The position numbers and the translations under genes are program-made. DNA of 64,000 bases from Stenotrophomonas maltophilia (GTDB lineage: Bacteria > Pseudomonadota > Gammaproteobacteria > Xanthomonadales > Xanthomonadaceae): the NCBI RefSeq assembly GCF_002138415.1, contig NZ_CP015612.1, positions 1,404,001 through 1,468,000 on the forward strand, read 5' to 3'. The stretch's first letter is position 1; each line of letters begins with the position of its first letter. The notes under the pieces were generated by a model, which was not told the origin of the DNA, made no database searches, and saw only the letters and a program-made list of their open reading frames with translations. Below are positions 40,094-48,871 of this stretch, piece after piece.

Positions 40094-41401
40094 TTACCCC
40101 GCCTTGCGGCGCAACGGGGTGACGTTGCTCTTCTTCTTCGTGACCTTCGCCGCCGGCGCTTCGGCATGCGCGGCGAAGAAGTCGCGCACCTTCGGGTACA
40201 CCACTTCGCGCCAGCGACGGCCGCTGAAGATGCCGTAGTGGCCGGCACCTTCGACGATGAAATGCTCGCGTCGGTCAGCGTCGATGCCGGTGCACAGCGC
40301 CTGCGCGGCTTCGGTCTGGCCGAGGCCGGCGATGTCGTCCAGCTCGCCTTCGATGCTCAGCAGGGCGGTATCGCGGATCGCCGACGGATCGACCTTCTCG
40401 CCGTTGACCACCCACTCGCCACGCGGCAGCAGGAAGTCCTGGAACACCACGCGGATGGTATCGAGGTAGTACTTGGCCGGCATGTCCAGCACCGCGTTGT
40501 ACTCGTCGTAGAAACGACGGTGCGCGTCGGCGTCTTCCAGGTCGCCCTTGACCAGGTCGGTGTAGAAATCCCAGTGCGAGCTGAAGTGGCGGCTCGGGTT
40601 CATCGACAGGAAGCCGGCATGCTGCAGGAAGCCCGGGTACACGCGGCGGCCGGCGCCGGGATAGCTGGCCGGCACGGTGTGGATGACGTTGTTCTCGAAC
40701 CACGACAGCGGGTTCTGCGTGGCCAGGTTGTTCACTGCGGTCGGGCTGCAGCGTGCATCGATCGGGCCACCCATCATCACCAGCGTACGCGGCGTCGGTT
40801 CGCCACGGCTGGCCATCAGCGAAACCGCAGCCAGCACCGGAACGGTCGGCTGGCACACGCTCACCACGTGCAGGCGCTCCACGCCGAGGTGGCGGATGAA
40901 TTCCTGGATATAGGCGATGTAGTCGTCCAGGCCGAACTCGCCTTCGCTGGACGGCACCATGCGCGCGTCCACCCAGTCAGTCACGTACACGCGGTGGTCG
41001 CGCAGCAGCGTGCGCACGGTATCGCGCAGCAGCGTGGCGTGGTGGCCCGACAGCGGCGCCACCACCAGCACGAACGGCTGGTTGAGCATGGTGTGCAGCT
41101 GGTCGGCTTCATTGCTGTGGCGCTTGAAGCGCAGCAGCTTGCAGAACGGCTTGCTCACTTCCTCGTGCACGACGATCGGCACGCGCTCGCCATCGACGTC
41201 GATTTCGTTGATGCCCCACTCGGGCTTCTCGTAATCCTTGCCGATGCGGTGGAAGAGTTCATTGACCGCCGCCAGGCGATCAGCGCCGGGCATCTGCGAC
41301 CACCAGTGGCCCTGGTTGGCGAAGAATCTGGCGTTGGCCTGGGCCTGGTGCACCCAGGGGGCGAGCAGGTTGCGGGTCAGTTCGTGCAGTTGATAGAGCA
41401 T
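40094..41401 (-). CDS. phaZ: Intracellular polyhydroxyalkanoate depolymerase
   Basis: The protein is 435 residues, soluble, with no signal peptide. It has the PHB_depo_C-type arrangement: MLYQLHELTRNLLAPW at the start, PFVLVVAPLSGHHATLLRDT in the middle and VVSVCQPTVPVLAAVSLMAS, in which Cys replaces the lipase-box serine as in intracellular PHB depolymerases. EGELDDIAGLGQTEAAQALC and VEGAGHYGIFSGRRW supply the Asp and His. The C-terminus is lysine-rich (KVTKKKSNVTPLRRKAG). It would mobilise carbon stores. No PHA synthase gene is in the window, so another polyester or thioester substrate cannot be excluded. Confidence 0.88.
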   Translation of the reverse strand: MLYQLHELTRNLLAPWVHQAQANARFFANQGHWWSQMPGADRLAAVNELFHRIGKDYEKPEWGINEIDVDGERVPIVVHEEVSKPFCKLLRFKRHSNEADQLHTMLNQPFVLVVAPLSGHHATLLRDTVRTLLRDHRVYVTDWVDARMVPSSEGEFGLDDYIAYIQEFIRHLGVERLHVVSVCQPTVPVLAAVSLMASRGEPTPRTLVMMGGPIDARCSPTAVNNLATQNPLSWFENNVIHTVPASYPGAGRRVYPGFLQHAGFLSMNPSRHFSSHWDFYTDLVKGDLEDADAHRRFYDEYNAVLDMPAKYYLDTIRVVFQDFLLPRGEWVVNGEKVDPSAIRDTALLSIEGELDDIAGLGQTEAAQALCTGIDADRREHFIVEGAGHYGIFSGRRWREVVYPKVRDFFAAHAEAPAAKVTKKKSNVTPLRRKAG

Positions 41402-41494
41402 GACGACCGAATATGTATGGTCATATGTTGCCGCGCAGCATATCCCATCCGGGTGTCCCGCAGGTTAAGTCGGCTGAAAATAATGAATCCGGAT

Positions 41495-42085
41495 TCACAT
41501 CCGTTCCAGCGCGGCCGCATCGCCTGCCAGGGCGGGGCCGAGCCAGCAATGCGACCCTACCGGCTGCAGGCCGTGCCGGGCCAGCGTCCGCCGGTACCAG
41601 CGCGCCGGGCGGGCCTGGAAGCCGTCGTGGTCGCCCTCGAACGCATCCTCGGCGGCGAAGGTCTCCAGGAAGGCCACGCCGCCGGTCAGCTCGGCCACGC
41701 CGGCCAGTCCTGCACGCAGCTCGCGGTCGGGCACGTAGTGCATCACGTCCGAGCAGATCAGCAGGTCGACCGGGGCACAGGGCCGCAGCCAGGCGAAATC
41801 GCCGAAGCGGGCCATGTGCAGGTTGCGGGTCCTGCCGTAGCGGCGCACAGCGTACTCGCTGCTGTCGAAGCCGAGGTATTCGACCTTCGGACGCAGCTTC
41901 AGCAGGGGCGCACGCCAGGCGCCTTCACCGCAGCCGATGTCCAGCACACTGCGGATCGGCCGCTCCAGGTAGTACTCGGCACTGGCCACGGCCAACGCGA
42001 CCTTTCGCGCCAGGCGGGCGCTGCCGCCGATGTCGGCACGGCGGTACCAGCGTTGGAAATAGGCGGCGTCGTAGGTCTTGTCCAT
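41495..42085 (-). CDS. SAM-dependent methyltransferase (class I)
   Basis: The protein is 196 residues. The SAM-binding motif reads SVLDIGCGEGAWRAPLL (motif I), followed by VEYLGFDSSEYAVRR and APVDLLICSDVMHYVPDREL. The size and C-terminal part resemble small NodS/TPMT-like methyltransferases; the substrate is unknown. The start MDKTYDAAYFQRWYRR is preferred, since the in-frame upstream extension is the antisense of hemJ. Its stop codon lies in a perfect 14-bp palindrome TGAATCC-GGATTCA (41484-41497). It is divergent from the HemJ-like gene. Confidence 0.82.
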   Translation of the reverse strand: MDKTYDAAYFQRWYRRADIGGSARLARKVALAVASAEYYLERPIRSVLDIGCGEGAWRAPLLKLRPKVEYLGFDSSEYAVRRYGRTRNLHMARFGDFAWLRPCAPVDLLICSDVMHYVPDRELRAGLAGVAELTGGVAFLETFAAEDAFEGDHDGFQARPARWYRRTLARHGLQPVGSHCWLGPALAGDAAALERM

Positions 42086-42232
42086 GGGGCGGTCGCAGTG
42101 GTGAAAACGGCGCTTATCGTACGGCGTTGCGGCGTGCCATGCGTCGATGTGTCGCGGCACTGGCGCGTGGGGTGGCCCGGCCACGGCATGCGAGAATGGC
42201 CGCCAACCTACGCCAGCCGCCGGAGCGAGCGC

Positions 42233-42688
42233 ATGCAGAGCTACTACTGGGTCAAGACCTTCCACATCGTGTTCGTGGTGGCGTGGATGGCCACGGTGTT
42301 CTACCTGCCGCGCATTCTGGTCAACCTGGCCGAGACCGCAGGCCAGCCGGCGGTGACCGAGCGCCTGCAGCTGATGGGCCTGCGCCTGTACCGCTTCGGC
42401 CACTCGATGTTCGGCCTGGCGTTCCTGCTGGGTCTGGTGCTGTGGCTGGGCTACAAGGTCATTCCGGATTTCCCGACGATGGTTGCCTCGGGCGGTGCCG
42501 GTTGGCTGCACGCCAAGCTGGGCCTGGTCGTGGTGCTGCTGGCGTATTTCATCTGGATCGGGCGGCTGCTGAAGGGCGTGGCCAAGGGCAGGGCGCTGCC
42601 GTCGTCGCGCGCGCTGCGCTGGATCAACGAGATCCCGTTGCTGGCCTTCATTCCGATCGTGTGGCTGGTGTTGGCCAAGCCGTTCTGA
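42233..42688 (+). CDS. hemJ: HemJ-like (CopD family) protoporphyrinogen oxidase
   Basis: This 151-residue membrane protein has four hydrophobic helices. The N-terminal YYWVKTFHIVFVVAWMATVF, then YLPRILVNLAE, is the hallmark of HemJ (TIGR00701): the histidine of the KxxH motif binds heme, and the lysine near the centre (LHAKLGLVVVLLAYF) is the second key residue. It oxidises protoporphyrinogen IX to protoporphyrin IX in heme synthesis, replacing HemG/HemY. No other heme genes adjoin. Its length agrees with the family. A structured repeat copy begins 20 bp after its stop. Confidence 0.82.
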   Translation: MQSYYWVKTFHIVFVVAWMATVFYLPRILVNLAETAGQPAVTERLQLMGLRLYRFGHSMFGLAFLLGLVLWLGYKVIPDFPTMVASGGAGWLHAKLGLVVVLLAYFIWIGRLLKGVAKGRALPSSRALRWINEIPLLAFIPIVWLVLAKPF

Positions 42689-42708
42689 GATCCCGCGCGC
42701 TCGAACAT

Positions 42709-42895
42709 GTCACTTTCTTGCTCGTGCAAGAAAGTAACCAAAGAACACGCCGCCGAACGCGAGCCGGTGCTGCGCACCGGTTCCCTGCGCTTCTCGGTGA
42801 ATCAGGGGACGGCGCCGAACTCGCTGCGCTCAGACACCGGCGCCTCTTCGCCCCTGATTCCCCTGCGATGCTCGGCTCACTCATGGCGGACCCGA
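42709..42895 (+). repeat. Structured repeat of about 190 bp, copy 3
   Basis: The hairpin is ACTTTCTTGC-TCGT-GCAAGAAAGT (42712-42735); then AACCAAAGAA, CGAGCCGGTGCTGCGCACCGG, outer stem GAATCAGGGG/CCCCTGATTC and inner stem GGCGCCG/CGGCGCC around AACTCGCTGCGCTCAGA plus three bases. It is closer to copy 2 than to copy 1. It takes up most of the gap 42689-43013 between hemJ and accA. Confidence 0.85.
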
Positions 42896-42920
42896 ACGTC
42901 AACGGCCGCAGCTGCACCCA

Positions 42921-42943
42921 GTAGATTCATGCCATGCGTAGAT
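42921..42943. repeat. Degenerate GTAG-type REP
   Basis: GTAG then ATTCATGC-CAT-GCGTAGAT; compared with the copy at 2608 the stem has changed bases that no longer all pair, so this looks like a decaying copy. Confidence 0.6.
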
Positions 42944-42961
42944 GCTGTGCGAGGTGCAGAC

Positions 42962-42994
42962 AAAAAAAGCCGGGCATCTGCCCGGCTCTTTTTT
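42962..42994. terminator. Intrinsic terminator downstream of accA
   Basis: AGCCGGGCA-TC-TGCCCGGCT is perfect over 9 bp, with A7 on the left and TTTTTT on the right. On the minus strand it ends the long housekeeping cluster just past accA; on the plus strand it would stop read-through from hemJ. Confidence 0.9.
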
Positions 42995-43013
42995 GTCCGA
43001 CGTCAGGTAGCGC

Positions 43014-43973
43014 TCAGGCCGCTTCGTACGTGCCGTAGCTGCGCAGACGGGTGTAACGCTGCTCCAGCAGCTGCTCGGTGGACAGCTTTTCCAGCGCGTC
43101 CAGTTCGTTCAGCAGCACGGCCTTCAGGCGCTTGGCCATCTGCGTCGGGTTGCGGTGGGCGCCACCGGTCGGCTCGCGCACGACCTTGTCGACCAGGCCC
43201 AGGCTCTTCAGGCGCGGTGCGGTCAGGCCCAGCTGCTCGGCGGCATCCTTGGCCTTGCCGGCATCCTTCCACAGGATCGAGGCGCAGCCTTCCGGGGTGA
43301 TGGTCGAGTACACCGAGTACTCCAGCATCACGGTGCGGTCGCCCACGCCCAGCGCCAGCGCGCCGCCGGAGCCGCCTTCACCGATCACGGTGCAGATGAT
43401 CGGCACCTTCAGTTCGGCCATCTCGATCAGGTTGCGCGCGATCGCTTCGGACTGGCCGCGCGATTCGGCGTCGATGCCCGGCCAGGCGCCGGCGGTGTCG
43501 ATCAGGGTCAGCACCGGCAGGCCGAAGCGCTCGGCCATCTTCATCAGGCGCAGTGCCTTGCGGTAGCCCTCCGGCTTGGGCATGCCGAAGTTGCGCTTGA
43601 TCTTTTCCTTGGTGTCGCGGCCCTTCTGGTGGCCGATCACCATCACCGAACGGCCGTTGATGCGGGCCAGGCCACCCATGATCGCCTTGTCGTCGGCGAA
43701 GGCACGGTCGCCGGCCAGCTCCTGGAACTCATCGAACATGACGCGGAGGTAGTCCGCGGTGTACGGGCGCGACGGATGACGGGCCAGCTGCAGCACCTGC
43801 CACGAGGTCAGGTTGCGGAAAATCTGCGCGGTGCGCATGCGCAGCTTGTCCTGCAGCGCGTGCACTTCCGCCTCGACATTGACCGCCGGCCCGGCACTGG
43901 CGTTGCGCAGTTCCTGGATCTTGGCTTCCAGGTCGGCGATGGGTTGCTCGAAGTCGAGGTAGTTCGGATTCAT
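43014..43973 (-). CDS. accA: Acetyl-CoA carboxylase carboxyltransferase subunit alpha
   Basis: The protein is 319 residues, standard for AccA. The start [19 protein letters not shown] is the family N-terminus. [57 protein letters not shown] and [18 protein letters not shown] are the expected active-site segments of the crotonase fold; two glycine-rich loops shape the oxyanion holes. With AccD it transfers the carboxyl group from biotin to acetyl-CoA, giving malonyl-CoA for fatty acid synthesis. It is the last gene before the terminator at 42962 and follows an unrecognised lipoprotein gene by 113 bp. Confidence 0.96.
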   Translation of the reverse strand: MNPNYLDFEQPIADLEAKIQELRNASAGPAVNVEAEVHALQDKLRMRTAQIFRNLTSWQVLQLARHPSRPYTADYLRVMFDEFQELAGDRAFADDKAIMGGLARINGRSVMVIGHQKGRDTKEKIKRNFGMPKPEGYRKALRLMKMAERFGLPVLTLIDTAGAWPGIDAESRGQSEAIARNLIEMAELKVPIICTVIGEGGSGGALALGVGDRTVMLEYSVYSTITPEGCASILWKDAGKAKDAAEQLGLTAPRLKSLGLVDKVVREPTGGAHRNPTQMAKRLKAVLLNELDALEKLSTEQLLEQRYTRLRSYGTYEAA

Positions 43974-44086
43974 CGGAAGCCGTCGTGTAAAGAAGAGGGG
44001 AATTCTAGCCGAATGCGTGCAAACCACCCGTACGCCTTCGTCTGGAAGGCGACGGTAGCGCAGCCGGGCAGGGCGCGCCAGTCAGC

Positions 44087-44956
44087 TCAGGGCACCACCA
44101 GGGCGCTGCGGCCCATCAGCTGGCTGCGCTGGGAAACGAAGTCGTTGTAGGCCTCGTTGGCCTCCCGGCCCAGCCCGCTGCCCAGGGTGGCGGTGGCCGA
44201 GGTGAAGGCCATCTGCGCGGCGAAGTCCTGCTTGCGCAGGGCCTTCTGTTCATCGGCGGTGGTGGCCTTCAGCCAGCGCGCATAGACGTCACGCAGCGGC
44301 GCGGCATGCGCCTCGAAGGCCGGTACCAGCGCCGGCAGGCTGGCCGGGGCCGGTTCCAGGCTGAACACCGGGGCCACGTAGCCGGCCGGTTGCTCGCGCT
44401 TGAACGCGCCGGGCTCGCCCATGCCTTCTTCCACGTAGGCAATGAAATCCGGCGCGGTGAACACCTTGGCCACGATCTGGCCGCCGCTGGCATCGACATG
44501 GGCGACCACCTTTTCCTTCGGGAACGGTTCGCGTACGCCGTAGGTCCAGGTCTTGTCGATGAACAGTGCGTGGCTCTTCTCGAACGGGCCTTCGAAGTCG
44601 ACGCCACCCAGCTCGATGCCGGCCTTGCCGGTGCCGAAGTTCTTCAGCTTGCTCTCGTCGGTGACATAGACCTCGCGGGCGATCACGTACTCGCTCAGGG
44701 TTGGGTTGATCAGTCCACCACGGCCGTCGACGTAGACGATGAAGCGCACATCGCCGAGCTTGTCGGTGTGCAGGCGGTGCTCGCCCACGGCCAGCGAGAT
44801 CGGGCGCGAGCCCTGTGCGGCCACCGGCAGGTCCTTGCCATCGATGCTCAGCGCCAGCGGTGTGTCGGTCGGGTTGTCGATCTGGAACTCGATCTTCGAC
44901 GGGGAGCAGGCGGCCAGGGCCAGCGCGGCAGCGAACGGGAACAGCAGGGTTTTCAT
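44087..44956 (-). CDS. Envelope lipoprotein of unknown function between dnaE and accA
   Basis: The protein is 289 residues. The signal MKTLLFPFAAALALAAC ends in a lipobox, placing it in the envelope. A beta-rich front (IEFQIDNPTDTPLALSIDGK, then HRLHTDKLGDVRFIVYVDGR) is followed by a mostly helical C-terminal half (about 190-285, alanine/glutamate-rich). I recognise no family. The sequence calls its first domain Ig-like at most. The ATG at 44956 is preferred over an earlier one because the lipoprotein signal starts there. It splits the dnaE-accA pair that adjoins in many Gram-negatives, so it is an addition to the operon. Confidence 0.7.
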   Translation of the reverse strand: MKTLLFPFAAALALAACSPSKIEFQIDNPTDTPLALSIDGKDLPVAAQGSRPISLAVGEHRLHTDKLGDVRFIVYVDGRGGLINPTLSEYVIAREVYVTDESKLKNFGTGKAGIELGGVDFEGPFEKSHALFIDKTWTYGVREPFPKEKVVAHVDASGGQIVAKVFTAPDFIAYVEEGMGEPGAFKREQPAGYVAPVFSLEPAPASLPALVPAFEAHAAPLRDVYARWLKATTADEQKALRKQDFAAQMAFTSATATLGSGLGREANEAYNDFVSQRSQLMGRSALVVP

Positions 44957-45020
44957 CGGCAATCGTCCTTGATACATGGAACGGGAAAGCAGGGGTTTGA
45001 GCAAAACCAGGGAGCCAGCC

Positions 45021-48000
45021 TCAGCTGGCCCATGGCGGGCTGTAGCGCACCTTCAGCGTGCGCACGGCCGGGTCGGCGCGCAGCGCCTCCATCAGCTTGG
45101 AATCGATGCGCACCGCGCTCTGCCCGGAAACATCGAGCATGCCGGCGACGCCGCCCTGCGGCCCCTTCAGCAGCAGGTCCAGGCGCAGCGGCGTGCGGCC
45201 GGGGCGATGGCGGTCGAGCAGGGCGTCGATGCGCTCCCAGACCGGGCGCTGCTGGCGCAGGTCCAGGCGCAGCGAGAGCCGGGTGGCGTAGTTGGCGCAG
45301 ACTTCGTCGAAGTCCCAGCACTGGCGGATGCGCAGCGCGAAGCCGCCGTTGAATTCGTCCTCGCGCAGGCCACCCTTGACCACCAGGATGCGGTCCTTGG
45401 TCATCAGGTGGCCGAACTCGGCCATCGCGTCGGAGAACGCGCTGCACTCGACGCGGCCACGGCCGTCCTCGAGCTGGATGAAGATCTGGCTCTCACCCTT
45501 GCGGCGCACGCCGACCACCTGGCCGGCCAGCACGGTCTGCACTTCCGGGCGCCAGCGCTTTTCGCCGCCGCCACCGCCACCGCTGTTGGCGCTCCAGATC
45601 TTCTCCACCGAGCCCAGGTCGTTGCCGACCAGGTCGCGCACGTCGTCGCGCCAGGGATCGAACGGGTGGCCACTGAGGTAGAAGCCCAGCGTGTCGCGCT
45701 CGCCGTTCAGGCGCTGCAGCAACGGCCATTCCTCGGCTTCGGGCAGGTCCAGCTGGATCGTGGTCGCGCTCGGGTCAGGGCCACCGAACAGCGAGTTCTG
45801 GCCCGACGCACGTTCGCGCGCCATCTGGTCGGTGGCCTTGATCACTTCCGGCAGCTGCAGCATCAGCGAGGCACGGTTGCGGCCGAGCTCGTCCAGCGCA
45901 CCACAGTTGATCATCGCTTCCAGCGTGCGCCGGTTGAGTTTGGCCGAGCCGACGCGGGTGCAGAAGTCGAGCAGGTCCTTGAACGGGCCGCCCTTCAGCC
46001 GCTCCTCGACCACCGCCTCGCAGGCACCCTGGCCGACGCCCTTGATCGCACCGAGGCCGTACTGGATGGTGTCCGGCGTCACCGCTTCGAACATGAAGGC
46101 GGAGTGGTTCACCTTCGGCGGCAGCACGGTCAGGCCAAGGTTGCGCACCTCATCCAGGAAGCCGACCACCTTCTCGGTGTTGTCCAGGTCCGACGACAGC
46201 GTGGCGGCCATGAACTCGGCCGGGTAATGACGCTTGAGCCAGGCGGTCTGGTAACTGACCAGCGCGTAGGCGGCGGCGTGCGACTTGTTGAAGCCGTAGC
46301 CGGCGAACTTCTCCATCAGGTCGAAGATCGCGTCGGCCTTGGCCTCGTCCACGCCGTCCTTGGCCGCGCCTTCGCGGAAGATCTCGCGGTGCTTGGCCAT
46401 TTCGGCCGGCACCTTCTTGCCCATCGCGCGGCGCAGCAGGTCGGCGCCGCCCAGCGAGTAGCCGCCGACGATCTGCGCCATCTGCATCACCTGCTCCTGG
46501 TACACCATGATGCCGTAGGTGTCCTTCAGGATGGCTTCGGTGCGCGGATCGGGATAGATGATTTCTTCCTGGCCGTGCTTACGCGCGTTGAACGAAGGAA
46601 TCAGGTCCATCGGGCCGGGGCGGTACAGCGACACCAGTGCGATCAGGTCTTCGAACCGGTCGGGGCGCGCATCCTTCAGCAGGCGGCGCATGCCCGAGGA
46701 TTCGAACTGGAACACCGCGCCGGTATTGCCGTTGGCGAAGATGTCCTTGTAGGTGGGCGTGTCGTCCAGCGGAATCGCGGCGATGTCCACCGGCGGGATG
46801 CCGGCGCGTTCATGGCGCTTGTTGATCGCCTTCACCGCCCAGTCGATGATGGTCAGCGTGCGCAGGCCGAGGAAGTCGAACTTCACCAGGCCGACTTCTT
46901 CCACGTCGTTCTTGTCGAACTGGGTGACCGGGTTCTTGCCGAGGCCGTTCTCGTCGTGTTCGGCATACAGCGGGCAGAACTCGCTCAGCGGCTCGGGCCC
47001 GATCACCACGCCACCAGCGTGCTTGCCGGCGTTGCGGGTCAGGTCTTCCAGCTGCAGCGCCAGGTCGATCAGGTCGCGGACATCGTCCTCGGTCTCGTAG
47101 CGCTGGATCAGTTCGGCCGAGGCCATTTCCGAGCTCGGGCCTTCCTTGCCCTTGCCCAGCGCATCCTTCAGGTGGATGCCGAGGATGTTCGGGATCAGCT
47201 TGGAAACGCCGTCGACCAGACCGTACGGGAAGCCCAGCACGCGGCCGGAGTCGCGCACCACCGCCTTGGCGGCCATGGTGCCGTAGGTGATGATCTGGCT
47301 GACGCGCTCGCGCCCGTACTTGCGCGCGACGTAGTCGATCACCTCGTCGCGGCGGTCCATGCAGAAGTCGATGTCGAAGTCGGGCATCGACACGCGTTCC
47401 GGGTTCAGGAAGCGCTCGAACAGCAGGTTGTACGGCAGCGGGTCCAGGTCGGTGATCTTCAGCGCCCACGCCACCAGCGAACCGGCACCCGAACCACGGC
47501 CGGGACCGATCGGGATGCCCTGGTTCTTGCCCCACTGGATGAAGTCGGCAACGATCAGGAAGTAGCCGGGGAAGCCCATCTTGATGATGGTGTTGAGCTC
47601 GAACTCCAGGCGTTCGAAGTACTCTTCGCGGGTCTTGCCCGGCGCCAGCGGATTCTTCTCCAGGCGTTCTTCCAGGCCATCGCGCGACATCTTCTGGATC
47701 CAGGTGTCCAGGGTCTCGTCGTCCGGCACCGGGTAGTTGGGCAGGAAGTAGGTGCCCAGCCGCATCTCGATGTTGCAGCGCTCGGCCAGCGCCAGCGTGT
47801 TGTCGATCGCATCGGGGATGTCGGCGAACAGCGCGCACATCTCCTCGGCCGACTTCAGGTACTGCTGGTCGCTGTACTCGCGCGGGCGCTTGGGGTCGTC
47901 CAGTACGCGGCCGGTGGAAATGCACACGCGCGCTTCGTGCGCGCTGAAATCGGTGGGTGCCAGGAAGCGCACATCATTGCTGGCCACCACCGGCAGGCCA

Positions 48001-48611
48001 CGCTGGCCGGCGGCCATCAGCGCGAACTGGTTGAAGGTTTCCTCGCCCTCGCGGCCGGTGCGGGTCAGCTCCAGGTGCAGGCCATCGCCGAACACGCGCT
48101 GCCAGTCGGCCAGCTGCTGCTCGGCCAGTTCATGCTTGCCGTCCAGCGCCAGGCGCCCGGCCAGGCTCTGCCGGCCGGCCAATGCGAACAGGTTGGCGTT
48201 GCCGGCCTTCAGCCAGTCCGGGTGCACGGCCACGCCGCCCTCGGGGCGATGGCCTTCCATCCAGGCGCGGGTCAGCAGCCGCGACAGGCTCAGGTAGCCT
48301 TCGCGATCGCGGCACAGCAGGGTCATCCGCCACGGGTCCTGGCCCTCTTCGGCGATCAGCACGTCGGCGCCGGCGATCGGCTTGATGCCCACGCCTTCGG
48401 CGGCCTTGTAGAACTTGACCAGGGCGAACAGGTTGTTGAGGTCGGTCACCGCCAGCGCGGGCAGGCCGAGCTCGACCGAGCGCGACAGCAGGTTGGCCTG
48501 CTTGGCCTTCTTCGGGTCCGCCTGGTCCGGTTTGGCCGGCACACGGATGGTCGAGTCCGCCAGCGAGAACTCGGTGTGGACGTGGAGATGTACGAAGCGG
48601 GAGTTGGACAT
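45021..48611 (-). CDS. dnaE: DNA polymerase III subunit alpha
   Basis: The protein is 1196 residues, the usual DnaE1 length. The N-terminal PHP domain begins FVHLHVHTEFSLADSTIRVP. The polymerase core has MPDFDIDFCMDRRDEVIDYV carrying two catalytic aspartates and the third aspartate further on. Tandem helix-hairpin-helix and OB-fold domains follow in the last 400 residues (IFIQLEDGRGRVECSAFSDA). It is the replicative polymerase that works with epsilon, theta and the beta clamp. The start MSNSRFVHLHVHTEF is clear; the ORF extends upstream, but only into a REP-containing gap. A gap of 260 bp separates it from rnhB. Confidence 0.97.
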   Translation of the reverse strand: MSNSRFVHLHVHTEFSLADSTIRVPAKPDQADPKKAKQANLLSRSVELGLPALAVTDLNNLFALVKFYKAAEGVGIKPIAGADVLIAEEGQDPWRMTLLCRDREGYLSLSRLLTRAWMEGHRPEGGVAVHPDWLKAGNANLFALAGRQSLAGRLALDGKHELAEQQLADWQRVFGDGLHLELTRTGREGEETFNQFALMAAGQRGLPVVASNDVRFLAPTDFSAHEARVCISTGRVLDDPKRPREYSDQQYLKSAEEMCALFADIPDAIDNTLALAERCNIEMRLGTYFLPNYPVPDDETLDTWIQKMSRDGLEERLEKNPLAPGKTREEYFERLEFELNTIIKMGFPGYFLIVADFIQWGKNQGIPIGPGRGSGAGSLVAWALKITDLDPLPYNLLFERFLNPERVSMPDFDIDFCMDRRDEVIDYVARKYGRERVSQIITYGTMAAKAVVRDSGRVLGFPYGLVDGVSKLIPNILGIHLKDALGKGKEGPSSEMASAELIQRYETEDDVRDLIDLALQLEDLTRNAGKHAGGVVIGPEPLSEFCPLYAEHDENGLGKNPVTQFDKNDVEEVGLVKFDFLGLRTLTIIDWAVKAINKRHERAGIPPVDIAAIPLDDTPTYKDIFANGNTGAVFQFESSGMRRLLKDARPDRFEDLIALVSLYRPGPMDLIPSFNARKHGQEEIIYPDPRTEAILKDTYGIMVYQEQVMQMAQIVGGYSLGGADLLRRAMGKKVPAEMAKHREIFREGAAKDGVDEAKADAIFDLMEKFAGYGFNKSHAAAYALVSYQTAWLKRHYPAEFMAATLSSDLDNTEKVVGFLDEVRNLGLTVLPPKVNHSAFMFEAVTPDTIQYGLGAIKGVGQGACEAVVEERLKGGPFKDLLDFCTRVGSAKLNRRTLEAMINCGALDELGRNRASLMLQLPEVIKATDQMARERASGQNSLFGGPDPSATTIQLDLPEAEEWPLLQRLNGERDTLGFYLSGHPFDPWRDDVRDLVGNDLGSVEKIWSANSGGGGGGEKRWRPEVQTVLAGQVVGVRRKGESQIFIQLEDGRGRVECSAFSDAMAEFGHLMTKDRILVVKGGLREDEFNGGFALRIRQCWDFDEVCANYATRLSLRLDLRQQRPVWERIDALLDRHRPGRTPLRLDLLLKGPQGGVAGMLDVSGQSAVRIDSKLMEALRADPAVRTLKVRYSPPWAS

Positions 48612-48752
48612 GCCGGACCAGGTTGGAGCGCGCGGGCCCCGGGTGCTGACGGAAGATCGTCGCCGGGGTCGGGATGCGCTGGAGTGCCCGGTCAGGGTAG
48701 CGAGGGCAGGGGGAAGCGACAAGGACTTGACGGTACGGCGATTGCGCGCATG

Positions 48753-48864
48753 CCGCTGGGCATGGCCCGGCGCTACCGGATGCGTTCATATTGCCGTGTA
48801 CGCGGACTTCCCGGTCGCCGGGTGAGTCCACGTTGCCGTGGTAGCGCCGGGCCATGCCCGGCGG
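48753..48864. repeat. Inverted pair of GTAG REPs between rnhB and dnaE
   Basis: The unit at 48841-48864 begins GTAGCGCCGGGCCATGCCCG; the reverse-oriented unit 48753-48777 ends GGCATGGCCCGGCGCTACC with one changed base (CTGGGC). They are 63 bp apart and lie inside an apparent operon, in the 260-bp gap upstream of dnaE. Confidence 0.8.
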
Positions 48865-48871
48865 CCATTGT

